33,968 bases of DNA from DATAXS01 sp036266715 (GTDB lineage: Bacteria > Patescibacteriota > Minisyncoccia > UBA6257 > 2-01-FULL-56-20). The notes below the pieces were generated by a model that saw nothing but the letters and a program-made list of their open reading frames with translations, had not been told where the DNA came from and did no database searches. Shown piece after piece: positions 1-7,190 of the stretch (positions within the stretch are counted from its first letter, which is position 1; each line of letters opens with the position of its first letter). Location: the NCBI GenBank assembly GCA_036266715.1, contig DATAXS010000007.1:1-33968 (forward strand), written 5' to 3'. The translations under genes and the position numbers were made by a program.

Positions 1-385
1 CCTTGCCGGCGCGGGCGAGCAGCATGTCCACTTCTTCTTTGGAAAGCGGCGTGGGCGTCGTGTTGTCCGGACCCACGAATCCCGTCACCCGCGGCGTGTT
101 CCGCACCACATACCACGAATCCTCGGTAAGGATCATTTCCACAAGCACGTATCCGGGGTAAATTTTCTCTTCCACGGTCTGCCGTTTGCCGCCCTTCACC
201 TTGATCGTCTTTTCCTTCGGCACCAAAATATTGAATATTTTGTCGTTCATGGTGAGCGACTCCACGCGCTGTTTGAGATAGCGCGCGACGGCCTCTTCGT
301 AGCCCGAATAGGTCTGCACGGCATACCACTGCCTGAGCGGGGTCTTTTCTATGTGTGCGCCGGGACGCGAAGGGTTGAGTGCCAT
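1..385 (-). CDS. nusG: Transcription termination/antitermination protein NusG (3' end outside window)
   Basis: NusG binds RNA polymerase and modulates pausing, termination and coupling to translation. The visible 128 codons read as the NGN domain: WYAVQTYSGYEE near residue 20, then IFNILVPKEK, then PGYVLVEM and SWYVVRNTPRVTGFVG, all typical of NusG. The C-terminal KOW domain lies beyond the window edge, so the gene is partial only because of the window. The start is the ATG at 385-383; no clear Shine-Dalgarno precedes it. It sits 15 nt downstream of secE on the same strand, the conserved secE-nusG order, and is probably transcribed from the promoter at 678-706. Confidence 0.95.
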   Translation of the reverse strand, partial: MALNPSRPGAHIEKTPLRQWYAVQTYSGYEEAVARYLKQRVESLTMNDKIFNILVPKEKTIKVKGGKRQTVEEKIYPGYVLVEMILTEDSWYVVRNTPRVTGFVGPDNTTPTPLSKEEVDMLLARAGK

Positions 386-400
386 GATGAATAATTTGTA

Positions 401-589
401 TTAGCCCGCGACGATCGCTTTGATGACATCCGCAAAAATGTAATCAAAAAGACCGAGGAAAAGCGAAATGCCGACCGCCATCACAATGACGATTGCCGTA
501 AGGCGCATCGCCTCCTGCCGCGTCGGCCAGTTCACGTGCCGGAACTCCTGCCGCGATTCCGCAAAAAAATTTTTTATCCGTGCGAACAT
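401..589 (-). CDS. secE: Preprotein translocase subunit SecE
   Basis: SecE is the small clamp subunit of the SecYEG translocon in the cytoplasmic membrane. The 62-residue product has the short single-helix form common outside enterobacteria: an amphipathic segment with EFRHVNWPTRQEA at about residues 15-27, the conserved SecE signature, then one membrane helix at about 30-56. It is followed directly by nusG. A consensus promoter lies about 90 nt upstream, and a small terminator-like hairpin lies in the leader. The upstream neighbour (doc) belongs to a different unit. Confidence 0.95.
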   Translation of the reverse strand: MFARIKNFFAESRQEFRHVNWPTRQEAMRLTAIVIVMAVGISLFLGLFDYIFADVIKAIVAG

Positions 590-636
590 TTCTGGAAATT
601 GTATCTCTTTTTGCCGCCGCAGTCAAATTTCTAACT

Positions 637-658
637 AAAAAGCCGCTATACTCGCGGC
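637..658 (-). terminator. Terminator-like hairpin in the secE-nusG leader (possible attenuator)
   Basis: On the minus strand GCCGC-N7-GCGGC (642-658) is followed by five T residues (641-637). It lies between the predicted start of transcription (about 671) and the secE start codon (589), so it would be transcribed before secE. The stem is only 5 bp but all G:C. It could act as a weak attenuator, or it may be chance. Confidence 0.4.
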
Positions 659-677
659 GTTTGTCGGAGGCACCTAC

Positions 678-706
678 AATATAGCGCCCATGGGCATCCG
701 CGTCAA
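678..706 (-). promoter_or_regulatory. Sigma-70-type promoter for secE-nusG
   Basis: On the minus strand TTGACG (706-701), a 17-nt spacer and TATATT (683-678) match the housekeeping consensus closely. Transcription would start near 671 and give a leader of about 80 nt before secE. The -35 box overlaps the last codons of the upstream doc gene. Confidence 0.75.
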
Positions 707-1101
707 GCAACCCGCCGCGACAAGCGTCTTGAGTGCTTTTCAATCCAGTGGACAACATCATCCCCTGTGATTTCTTTGGTTGCCACCTTCAATAGAAATT
801 GTTCAGTTAATCCATTACCTGATACCAGCTCAAATCCGTTTAAAAATAAAAATCGCTCGGCAGAGGCCAATGCTGTTCGCTTATTTCCGTCCACAAAAAC
901 CTGATGGTGGGCGAAGGATTCGCAATACGAAGCCGCTTTGCTAAAAACGTCGGGGTGAATATCTTTTCCTCCAAATGCCATCTTGGGTTTTTTCACGACA
1001 TGATCAAGGAGCTCAATATCGCGCACGCCGACCATACCGGTGGTACCCTTAATAATGTCGTCGTGAATGGCGATTATTTCAATCACGGTGAGATAACGCA
1101 T
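703..1101 (-). CDS. doc: Doc-family (Fic fold) toxin homologue with altered catalytic motif
   Basis: Doc toxins of type II toxin-antitoxin systems phosphorylate EF-Tu through a Fic-fold active site. This 132-residue protein has the expected length, the N-terminal LTVIEIIAIHDDII, an FGGKDIHPD stretch and the core FVDGNKRTALASAERFLFLNG at about residues 69-89. Doc proteins normally read H-x-F-x-D-G-N-K-R. Here residues 65-69 are HHQVF, so an ungapped match puts Gln67 at the usual catalytic His, with His66 one residue earlier. The rest of the anion-binding loop (D71 to R75) is intact. It lies 6 nt downstream of a small basic ORF that is the likely antitoxin. Family assignment is firm; activity is uncertain. 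Confidence 0.85.
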   Translation of the reverse strand: MRYLTVIEIIAIHDDIIKGTTGMVGVRDIELLDHVVKKPKMAFGGKDIHPDVFSKAASYCESFAHHQVFVDGNKRTALASAERFLFLNGFELVSGNGLTEQFLLKVATKEITGDDVVHWIEKHSRRLSRRVA

Positions 1102-1107
1102 AGATCT

Positions 1108-1257
1108 CTATTTATCCGCGAGAGATTCAAGAAGCGGCCGGCGCTTTTTAATAAAGCGCTTTGTCCATTTGGCGAGTTCGTCTTCTTTCCCCCTCATTTT
1201 AGAGGTTGCCCCGGTTTTAGCCTTTTTTAACGGCACGAGCGTTTGCGGTAAAGACAT
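1108..1257 (-). CDS. Small basic protein upstream of doc, candidate antitoxin
   Basis: This 49-residue ORF sits immediately upstream of doc on the same strand with a 6-nt gap, the usual antitoxin position. The product is strongly basic in its middle (KWTKRFIKKRR, about residues 30-40) and ends in LLESLADK. I see no Phd/YefM or AbrB motif, so antitoxin is inferred from position only. An in-frame ATG exists at 1293, but it overlaps the -10 box of the predicted promoter, so I chose the ATG at 1257, which leaves a leader of about 28 nt. Using 1293 would give 61 residues. Confidence 0.6.
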   Translation of the reverse strand: MSLPQTLVPLKKAKTGATSKMRGKEDELAKWTKRFIKKRRPLLESLADK

Positions 1258-1291
1258 TCTTTTTGAACTTTTATTTTTTTGACTTCTCTTC

Positions 1292-1319
1292 ATAATAATG
1301 AAATTTAAACCGATGTCAA
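1292..1319 (-). promoter_or_regulatory. Promoter for the candidate antitoxin-doc operon
   Basis: On the minus strand TTGACA (1319-1314), a 16-nt spacer and TATTAT (1297-1292) form a near-consensus promoter. The upstream stretch to 1386 is AT-rich and holds no gene. Confidence 0.7.
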
Positions 1320-1380
1320 AAGTTTTTTAATAATCTTTTAATCTCAGGATACTCAATATTATATCCATTTTAAAAATAAA

Positions 1381-1407
1381 CAAAAGGGAGGGGTCACTTA
1401 CCCCTCC
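1381..1407 (-). terminator. Intrinsic terminator overlapping the end of the small membrane-protein gene
   Basis: On the minus strand GGAGGGG-N7-CCCCTCC (1407-1387) is followed by C and a T-rich tract. The last codons encode the 5' arm of the stem and the stop codon falls in the loop (1394-1396). Confidence 0.85.
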
Positions 1408-1594
1408 TAAAAAACAACCATTCAATGCCCCAGTAGATTACCGATCCGGCAACGGCGCCCTTCGCGCAGTCGAGAAGCAATACTTTGGGCGCTAATTTTA
1501 TCTCCATAACGTAGACTATGATGAAGACGCTAAAAAGCATACATGCCATAAAAACGACCGCAATATGCTTGATTCGACTTATTCTTTTTTTCAC
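1394..1594 (-). CDS. Small two-helix membrane protein of unknown function
   Basis: The 66-residue product starts with a basic segment (KKRISRIKH), then a hydrophobic helix at about residues 11-29 (AVVFMACMLFSVFIIVYVM). A short linker leads to a second, weaker helix (about 39-60) and a basic RRGK end. I recognise no family. The start is the GTG at 1594, because a perfect GAGGAGGG Shine-Dalgarno lies at 1605-1598, 3 nt before it. The longer in-frame form beginning at 1627 would run through that Shine-Dalgarno. This is one of few genes here with a strong ribosome binding site. It lies downstream of gyrB and has its own terminator. Confidence 0.7.
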   Translation of the reverse strand: MKKRISRIKHIAVVFMACMLFSVFIIVYVMEIKLAPKVLLLDCAKGAVAGSVIYWGIEWLFFRRGK

Positions 1595-1597
1595 AAA

Positions 1598-1605
1598 CCC
1601 TCCTC
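1598..1605 (-). promoter_or_regulatory. Strong Shine-Dalgarno deciding a GTG start
   Basis: GAGGAGGG on the minus strand lies 3 nt before the GTG at 1594. It fixes the start of the small membrane protein, and it stands out because most genes nearby lack a Shine-Dalgarno. Confidence 0.75.
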
Positions 1606-1662
1606 GCTGGAAACAGTTGTAACGCACGTTCTGCTTTTTGTAAAGCAGTCGGGATAAAAAAC

Positions 1663-3762
1663 TTAAATATCCAAATTCCGCACGCTTGCCGCGTGGGCCT
1701 GAATGAAGTTCTTGCGAGGTTCCACAACATCACCCATCAGAACATCGAACAGCTTGTCCGCTTTTTCGGCGTCTTCAACCGTCACCTGCTTCATAAGTCG
1801 GTTCTCCGGATTCATCGTCGTTTCCCAAAGCTGCTCGGCATTCATTTCACCGAGACCCTTGTAGCGCTGGACGTTCGGCGTGCGTTTGCCGTCACCCGCG
1901 CCTTCGCCGCCTTCGGCAACCGCCTCGCCTTCCGCAATTTCTCCGGTGTTATCTTCCGCCGCAGCATTCTTCTCCGCCTTTGCGCCCTTCTTCCCGCCAG
2001 CTTTTGCAGCAGCGGATTTTGCACCGGCGGTCTTCTGCATTTCGGCGATCGCCTTCTCGCGCTCGGTCTCCGAGAATGCGTACCGCACCGCTTTCCCAAG
2101 CTGGACACGAAAGAGCGGCGGCTGGGCAATGTATACGTAACCACCATCAACCACCGACCGAAAATAGCGGTAAAAAAGCGTGAGGAGTAACGTGCGGATG
2201 TGCGCGCCATCCACGTCCGCATCCGTCATGATGACGATCTTGTGGTAGCGCAATTTTTCCAAATTGAATTCCTCGCCGATGGCGGTGCCTATGGCAACCA
2301 CAAGCGCGCGCACCTCGGCGTTCGCAAGCATTTTGTCCAACCGCGCGCGTTCCACGTTCAAGATCTTTCCCCGCAACGGCAATATGGCCTGCGTGTGGCG
2401 GTTGCGCCCCTGCTTGGCCGTGCCTCCTGCCGAATCGCCCTCTACTATAAAGAGCTCCGATTCCGACGCGTCCTTTGATATGCAATCCGCGAGCTTGCCC
2501 GGCAACGTAAGCCCTTCAAACGCGCCCTTCCGCAAAACCGTCTCGCGCGCCGCCTTTGCCGCGAGCCGCGCCTTGGACGTCAAAATAACCTTTGCGATTA
2601 TTGCCTTTGCCTCCTGCGGGTGCTTTTCCAAAAACTCTTTGAGGGCATCGCTCACCACGCTCTCGGTCACCGTCCTTGCTTCCGGGTTGCCGAGCTTTGC
2701 CTTTGTTTGCCCTTCAAACTGCGGTTCGCGGAGCTTTACGGAAAGCACGAGCACGAGACCCTCGCGCACATCGTCGCTCGTCAGGTTTTCTTCTTTTTCT
2801 TTGAGGTATCCTTCTGCGCGGGCAAAGCTGTTCAAAGAACGGGTAAGTGCGGCCTTAAACCCCGTAAGATGCATACCGCCTTCCGGCGTATTGATGTTGT
2901 TCGCAAAACTCAGTTCCTGGGTGCGTGTATCGTCGATGTACACAAAGGCAACCTCAACATCCATCTTTTCGTGTTCTTTTTCCACATAAAAAATATCTTC
3001 CTGAAGTGTGTTCTTTTTGTGGGTCAAGAATCTTACAAAGGAGAGTACGCCGCCTTCAAAATAGAAGCCGTAAAATTCCGGGACCTTCTTCCTGCGGTCG
3101 AAAAAATTGATCCGGACGCCCTTCGTAAGATAGGCCTGCTGGCGCAAACGCTCCAGGATGGTCTTTTCATTAAACCCCATCTCCAAAAATATCTGTGGAT
3201 CCGGAGAGAAGGTTATTTTTGTTCCATGCGACTTGGAAGCGCCGACCTTCCTCACTTTATACTTTGGCTTGCCGCGTTCGTATTCCTGCTCAAAGCGCCC
3301 CCCGTCGCGCTCAACCTCCACCTTCAACCAATCGGAAAGTGCGTTTACGACAGAAGCGCCCACCCCGTGCAAACCTCCCGAAACTTTGTACCCCTCGCCG
3401 CCGAACTTTCCGCCGGCGTGGAGCGTCGTCAAAACCGTCTCAAGCGTGGACTTCTTGGTTTGAGGATGAGTATCAACCGGAATACCCGCGCCGTCATCTT
3501 GAACGCTCACTTTATTGTCGGGCAAAAGTTCCACGGTGACCGTGGTCGCGCGACCCGCCATCGCTTCGTCAATAGAGTTGTCCACGATCTCCCAGATCAA
3601 GTGGTGCAACCCGGCATTCCCCGTGGAACCGATGTACATGCCGGGCCGCTTGCGGACCGGTTCAAGACCCTCAAGAACAAAAATATCCTTCGCGCCGTAG
3701 GACGCGCTTGCCTTGTTGCTGTCTTCTTTCTTTGCTGCTTTTTTAGGTTCTTTTCCGGCCAT
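1663..3762 (-). CDS. gyrB: DNA gyrase subunit B
   Basis: GyrB is the ATPase subunit that with GyrA introduces negative supercoils. The 699-residue product has the GHKL ATPase domain (VRKRPGMYIGSTG, EIVDNSIDEA, GLHGVGASVVNALS), the transducer domain, and the Toprim domain (LFIVEGDSAGGTA, then IVIMTDADVDGAHIRTLLLTLFYR). It ends with QRYKGLGEMN and the usual tail. Between the Toprim and tail, about residues 575-629 form a low-complexity Ala/Lys/Glu/Gly insert. The start is the ATG at 3762 (MAGKEPKK); the earlier in-frame start at 3807 would overlap the predicted promoter. ParE is the main alternative, but the tail motifs favour GyrB. Confidence 0.93.
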   Translation of the reverse strand: MAGKEPKKAAKKEDSNKASASYGAKDIFVLEGLEPVRKRPGMYIGSTGNAGLHHLIWEIVDNSIDEAMAGRATTVTVELLPDNKVSVQDDGAGIPVDTHPQTKKSTLETVLTTLHAGGKFGGEGYKVSGGLHGVGASVVNALSDWLKVEVERDGGRFEQEYERGKPKYKVRKVGASKSHGTKITFSPDPQIFLEMGFNEKTILERLRQQAYLTKGVRINFFDRRKKVPEFYGFYFEGGVLSFVRFLTHKKNTLQEDIFYVEKEHEKMDVEVAFVYIDDTRTQELSFANNINTPEGGMHLTGFKAALTRSLNSFARAEGYLKEKEENLTSDDVREGLVLVLSVKLREPQFEGQTKAKLGNPEARTVTESVVSDALKEFLEKHPQEAKAIIAKVILTSKARLAAKAARETVLRKGAFEGLTLPGKLADCISKDASESELFIVEGDSAGGTAKQGRNRHTQAILPLRGKILNVERARLDKMLANAEVRALVVAIGTAIGEEFNLEKLRYHKIVIMTDADVDGAHIRTLLLTLFYRYFRSVVDGGYVYIAQPPLFRVQLGKAVRYAFSETEREKAIAEMQKTAGAKSAAAKAGGKKGAKAEKNAAAEDNTGEIAEGEAVAEGGEGAGDGKRTPNVQRYKGLGEMNAEQLWETTMNPENRLMKQVTVEDAEKADKLFDVLMGDVVEPRKNFIQAHAASVRNLDI

Positions 3763-3797
3763 ATTACTTAAAAAATCGCCTCGGTGGGCATGCCCCA

Positions 3798-3827
3798 ATT
3801 CTACCACATTTTGAGGCCGGTTTTCAA
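3798..3827 (-). promoter_or_regulatory. Promoter for gyrB
   Basis: On the minus strand TTGAAA (3827-3822), an 18-nt spacer and TAGAAT (3803-3798) precede gyrB. The expected leader of about 30 nt carries a GGGCATGCCC palindrome just after the start site. Confidence 0.6.
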
Positions 3828-3874
3828 GCGGTTTTTTAGCAAAAACTACCAGGGAAATGCGATGTTTTATGGCC

Positions 3875-5032
3875 TTAGAACCGTACCGTCTGCGGGGCGC
3901 CGAGGCCCGTCACATAGTCGTAGCGCGCGCGGGCGTCGCAGTAATATTCGCACGTGCCGTTCGCGCCGCTCGTGATGTCGCGGAAAAACTTTGACGTGGC
4001 ACTTGATGCCTTATCGGCATAAAGCTTTTGGAGCGAAACGGAAAGTCCGAGGGATTGGATGGCCGCCCATTGCGGCGCGCCCGCCGATGTGCCGCCAACC
4101 GTGTACCATCCGCTCGTGGATTTGCCCGTGGTCTTGTAGACCGGGTAGCCGGAGTTCGGGTCGGCATCGTATGCCACGTCGGGGATCGCGCGATGCCCAT
4201 TGGCCTTTGGAATACTGTATGAGTGCTGGTAGCTCGGTTCCGGCTCATAGGCACTCACGCCGCCGCCGCTCCCCGACCAGGCAGATTCCGAAACGAACGT
4301 CCCCTTGGAAGAAAGCTCGAGCGACGTGCCGCCGACACCCACGACGTCGGGCGACGCTGCGGGCCAGCTCGCGCCCGTGCCGTCATCACCGGACGATGCA
4401 AAAAATATCTTGCCGGAACTCGTTGCGAAATGGGAATCAAGCGAGGTTTCGTCGGAAAACTCCGCGCCGCCCCAGCTCAGCGAGACCGCTACGACATCCT
4501 TGCGTGACGCGGCATAATCGATACCCGCAAGAAGATTTGCACCGCTCGGCGTTTTTGCCTCTATGAGCAATATCTTTGCCTTCGGTGCGATTGCGTGCGC
4601 CCATTCCACGTCAAGCGACTCCTCCAGCGCCCAGCCGCTGTTCGTGGCCGTGCTCGTCGCCATCTTATGCTTTTCAAAACATCCGTTCGCAGCCGTGCAC
4701 GCCGGCAGGCCGTACTTTGCGCTGAACGTATTGAGGTCCTGTTCTATCGTCGCGTCATCGTAGGCGTCCACGATGGCGATCGTGCCATGGCCGCCGGTGG
4801 ACGGAAGCTTATAAATGCTTTTGATCTCCGTAGGCGTGACGCCAGAAGGCGTCTTTTGCGCCGATTTCAAAACGTGGATGGGCGGCTTGCCGGAAAAATT
4901 TGCAAAACGATACGACGCCTGGGCGGGCGGGAGCGGCGCTACCACATTCAAGATCACGGCTGCACCCGCATAGAGCACGCACGCAACCGCCGCGCCGGAT
5001 GCGGCGATGACCGAGTATTTTTTTATATTCAT
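3875..5032 (-). CDS. Membrane-anchored sedolisin-family (S53) serine-carboxyl peptidase
   Basis: Sedolisins are extracellular proteases of the subtilisin fold with a Ser-Glu-Asp triad. The 385-residue product begins with a signal or anchor helix (about residues 7-32). The catalytic core shows Glu137 and Asp141 in EESLDVEWAHAIAP, the oxyanion Asp216 in FASSGDDGTG, and the nucleophile Ser316 in VGGTSAGAPQW. A C-terminal RDITSGANG...TGLGAP segment fits the calcium site. Only about 45 residues separate the anchor from the catalytic domain, so the large activation propeptide usual in this family is missing. The protein is probably exported and may remain tethered. A TATAAT box lies 8 nt before the ATG. 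Confidence 0.9.
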   Translation of the reverse strand: MNIKKYSVIAASGAAVACVLYAGAAVILNVVAPLPPAQASYRFANFSGKPPIHVLKSAQKTPSGVTPTEIKSIYKLPSTGGHGTIAIVDAYDDATIEQDLNTFSAKYGLPACTAANGCFEKHKMATSTATNSGWALEESLDVEWAHAIAPKAKILLIEAKTPSGANLLAGIDYAASRKDVVAVSLSWGGAEFSDETSLDSHFATSSGKIFFASSGDDGTGASWPAASPDVVGVGGTSLELSSKGTFVSESAWSGSGGGVSAYEPEPSYQHSYSIPKANGHRAIPDVAYDADPNSGYPVYKTTGKSTSGWYTVGGTSAGAPQWAAIQSLGLSVSLQKLYADKASSATSKFFRDITSGANGTCEYYCDARARYDYVTGLGAPQTVRF

Positions 5033-5040
5033 ATCGCACC

Positions 5041-5046
5041 ATTATA
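5041..5046 (-). promoter_or_regulatory. -10 box for the sedolisin gene, leaderless arrangement
   Basis: TATAAT on the minus strand ends 8 nt before the ATG at 5032. No convincing -35 is seen. Confidence 0.6.
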
Positions 5047-5084
5047 CTCATGCGACATTAAAACTAATTTAAAGGATACTTGAC

Positions 5085-5253
5085 AGCGAGCAGGGCAGGG
5101 CAGGGCAGGGCATGTTTTGCTTTGGGGGACGTGGTTCGCGCGTACTCGCGCGACCACTCTCTCTCGGCGCTGCAAACTCGACAATGACGTTCATTTCTTA
5201 CCAGGGCGCCTCCGAGACGCCCCCAAAGCAAAACATGCCCTGCTCTGCTCGCT
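5085..5253. repeat. Long imperfect inverted repeat with tandem GCAGG units and a G-quadruplex motif
   Basis: The left arm (5085-5128) and right arm (5220-5253) are inverted copies, identical apart from one base and two extra GCAGG units in the left arm. The left arm has four GGG runs separated by CA (5093-5110), a canonical G-quadruplex pattern on the plus strand. Between the arms lies a second hairpin at 5131-5157 (GTGGTTCGCGCG, loop TACT, CGCGCGACCAC, one bulged base). The right arm begins inside the stop codon of the M13 peptidase gene (5252-5254). It fills most of the gap between that gene and the sedolisin gene and contains no credible ORF. It lacks a T tract, so it is not a standard terminator. 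A palindromic repeat family or a small non-autonomous mobile element is possible. Confidence 0.8.
5093..5110 (+). other. G-quadruplex motif (G3 x 4 with CA loops)
   Basis: Four GGG runs are separated by uniform CA dinucleotides. Short loops like these favour a stable parallel quadruplex. A further G5 run follows at 5124-5128. Confidence 0.75.
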
Positions 5254-7183
5254 ACCAGATCTTTATACGATTACTTGGCTCACGCCACATTTTGTCGCCC
5301 GGTTTCACGCCGAATGCATCGTAGAATTCCTGGAGGTTGGACAACGGCCCGTTCACGCGGCACTTGCCGGGCGAGTGCGGGTCGGTCTGAATGATGAGCC
5401 GCAGATATTCCTCGCGTTCGCTCCCTCGTTCGCCCACCGCACAGTTCATAAAAAAATTTTGGAGCACGCCGGGGTCCGCAACGCCTCCCTGCGCGAGCCG
5501 GAGGGCGTCATACGCAATGATGATGCCGCCGAGGTCGGCGATGTTTTCGCCAAGCGTGAGCTTGCCGTTCACGTGCAGGTCCGGCAGGACCTCGTAGGCG
5601 TCGAATTGTTCCGCAAGCCGTGCCGTCCGCGCGTCAAAGCGCTCTTTGTCTTCTTTTGTCCACCAATTTTCCAGATTGCCATCGCCATTAAAGAACGCGC
5701 CCTGGTCGTCAAAGCCGTGCGTAAGTTCGTGGCCGATCACGCAACCGATGCCACCGTAATTCAGCGCATCTTCGGCCGCGGGATCAAAGAACGGCGGCTG
5801 CAAAATGGCTGCGGGAAATACGATCTCGTTCATGGGCGGCTGGTAATATGCATTCACCATCTGCGGCGGCATAAGCCACTCGCCGCGATCCACGGGACCG
5901 TCCACTTTGCGAAGGCGGCGCACGAACTCAAAGGCGTGAGCGCGCATGCAGTTCGCCGCATAAGAATCACTCGTAATAATAAGGTCCTTAATATCTTTCC
6001 ACTTGTCAGGGTAGCCGAGTTTGCGCGAAAACCGGGAAAGCTTTGCGAGCGCCTTTTGCTTTGTTTCCTCGGCCATCCAATCCAGGCGCGCTATCCGTGC
6101 GCGGTATGCCTCTATTAAACGGTCCACGAGCACCGTGATCTTCTGCTTCGCGTCCGGACTGAAGTGCTTTTCCACGTAGAGCTCGCCCATCGCTTCATCA
6201 AGCAAGCCGTTCACGGCCCGGAGCGCCCGGCGCTCAGGCGATTTCATTTCCGTGGTGCCGCTGAACGTCCGCCCGTAGAAATCAAAGTTCAGCTTCTCCA
6301 GCTCCTCGGTGAGCACACCTGCCATTTCGTTCAAAAGATGCCAGGAAAGATAGGCCTTCACATCCTCAAGGGAAAATTCCGCGAGCACCCTCTCAATCGC
6401 CTCAAAAAATTCCGGCTGACCGACAATGAAATACTGCGGCACGGGGAGCGAAAGTCCCGCAAAATAATCGGCCCACGCGAACGACGGCGTAAGCGCGGCG
6501 AGCCCTGCGCGATCCACCTTGTTGTACTGCTTGTGTACGTCCCGGAGCGCAACACGCGTCCGCGACGCCTCGGCGAGTCGCTTTTCGATACCAAAAATAA
6601 CTGCGGCGGCACGCACGCATTCGTCCACGCCCGCGCCTGCGGCGCGCAAAAGCGCCACGATGTATTCCTGATATTTCTTCCGGATCTCGCGGCTCTTTTC
6701 GTCGTCGTTCAAATAATAATCCCTGTCCGGCAGGCCAAGGCCGCCCTGGTAAAGGTGAAGCGCCATCGTGCCGCTCTGTTTTTCGTCCTGGTCCACAAAG
6801 GGCGAAAGGAATACGGATGCGCCCGCCGCATGTAGGCGCGCGACCACGCGGGGAAGTTCTTTTTTATCCGAGAAAGTGGCGATCACGCCCTGGAGTTCCG
6901 CAAGCGGTGTGACGCCCAAACGATTGCGTGCTTCCCTATCCATGGCCGTCAGGTAAAAATCGCGCACCTTTTGGACATTGCTCCCCGGCGCAATATCGCC
7001 CCGCGCCACAAGTCCGGCAAGAATGGCAAGGAGCTGCTTCTCCACCTCCACGCGCAGCACAATAAAGGAACCCCACCGCGCTTCGTCGGCAGGGATGGGA
7101 TTGTGCGCGATCCAGCCGCCGTTCACATACTGGAAGAAATCATCGGCCGGCTTGGCGGAAAGATCAAAATCGTTCGGGTCCAT
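5252..7183 (-). CDS. pepO: M13-family zinc metallopeptidase (PepO/neprilysin-like)
   Basis: M13 peptidases cleave oligopeptides with a gluzincin active site. The 643-residue protein has the full family length and all hallmarks: NAYYQPPMNEIVFPAAILQPPFF for substrate binding, the zinc site VIGHELTHGFDDQG with the third ligand in ENIADLGG, and a C-terminal KIW. The N terminus (DDFFQYVNGGWIAHNPIP) is typical. No signal peptide or membrane helix is visible, so the enzyme is probably cytoplasmic. I chose the ATG at 7183 because it starts the conserved domain and a TATAAT box ends 7 nt upstream; the longer frame to 7261 crosses that box. It is divergent from the flavin operon. Confidence 0.93.
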   Translation of the reverse strand: MDPNDFDLSAKPADDFFQYVNGGWIAHNPIPADEARWGSFIVLRVEVEKQLLAILAGLVARGDIAPGSNVQKVRDFYLTAMDREARNRLGVTPLAELQGVIATFSDKKELPRVVARLHAAGASVFLSPFVDQDEKQSGTMALHLYQGGLGLPDRDYYLNDDEKSREIRKKYQEYIVALLRAAGAGVDECVRAAAVIFGIEKRLAEASRTRVALRDVHKQYNKVDRAGLAALTPSFAWADYFAGLSLPVPQYFIVGQPEFFEAIERVLAEFSLEDVKAYLSWHLLNEMAGVLTEELEKLNFDFYGRTFSGTTEMKSPERRALRAVNGLLDEAMGELYVEKHFSPDAKQKITVLVDRLIEAYRARIARLDWMAEETKQKALAKLSRFSRKLGYPDKWKDIKDLIITSDSYAANCMRAHAFEFVRRLRKVDGPVDRGEWLMPPQMVNAYYQPPMNEIVFPAAILQPPFFDPAAEDALNYGGIGCVIGHELTHGFDDQGAFFNGDGNLENWWTKEDKERFDARTARLAEQFDAYEVLPDLHVNGKLTLGENIADLGGIIIAYDALRLAQGGVADPGVLQNFFMNCAVGERGSEREEYLRLIIQTDPHSPGKCRVNGPLSNLQEFYDAFGVKPGDKMWREPSNRIKIW

Positions 7184-7190
7184 GCGCACT

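Noticed and set aside
1631..1648. 7-bp hairpin after gyrB as an intrinsic terminator
   Set aside because: The stem CTGCTTT/AAAGCAG is good, but no T tract follows on the minus strand.
2620..3771. Long plus-strand open frame of 383 codons
   Set aside because: It is fully antisense to gyrB, whose protein motifs are unmistakable; the translation has no recognisable domain.
5085..5253. Integron attC site or insertion sequence ends
   Set aside because: No GTTRRRY/RYYYAAC core sites, no transposase and no direct repeats flanking the element are visible.
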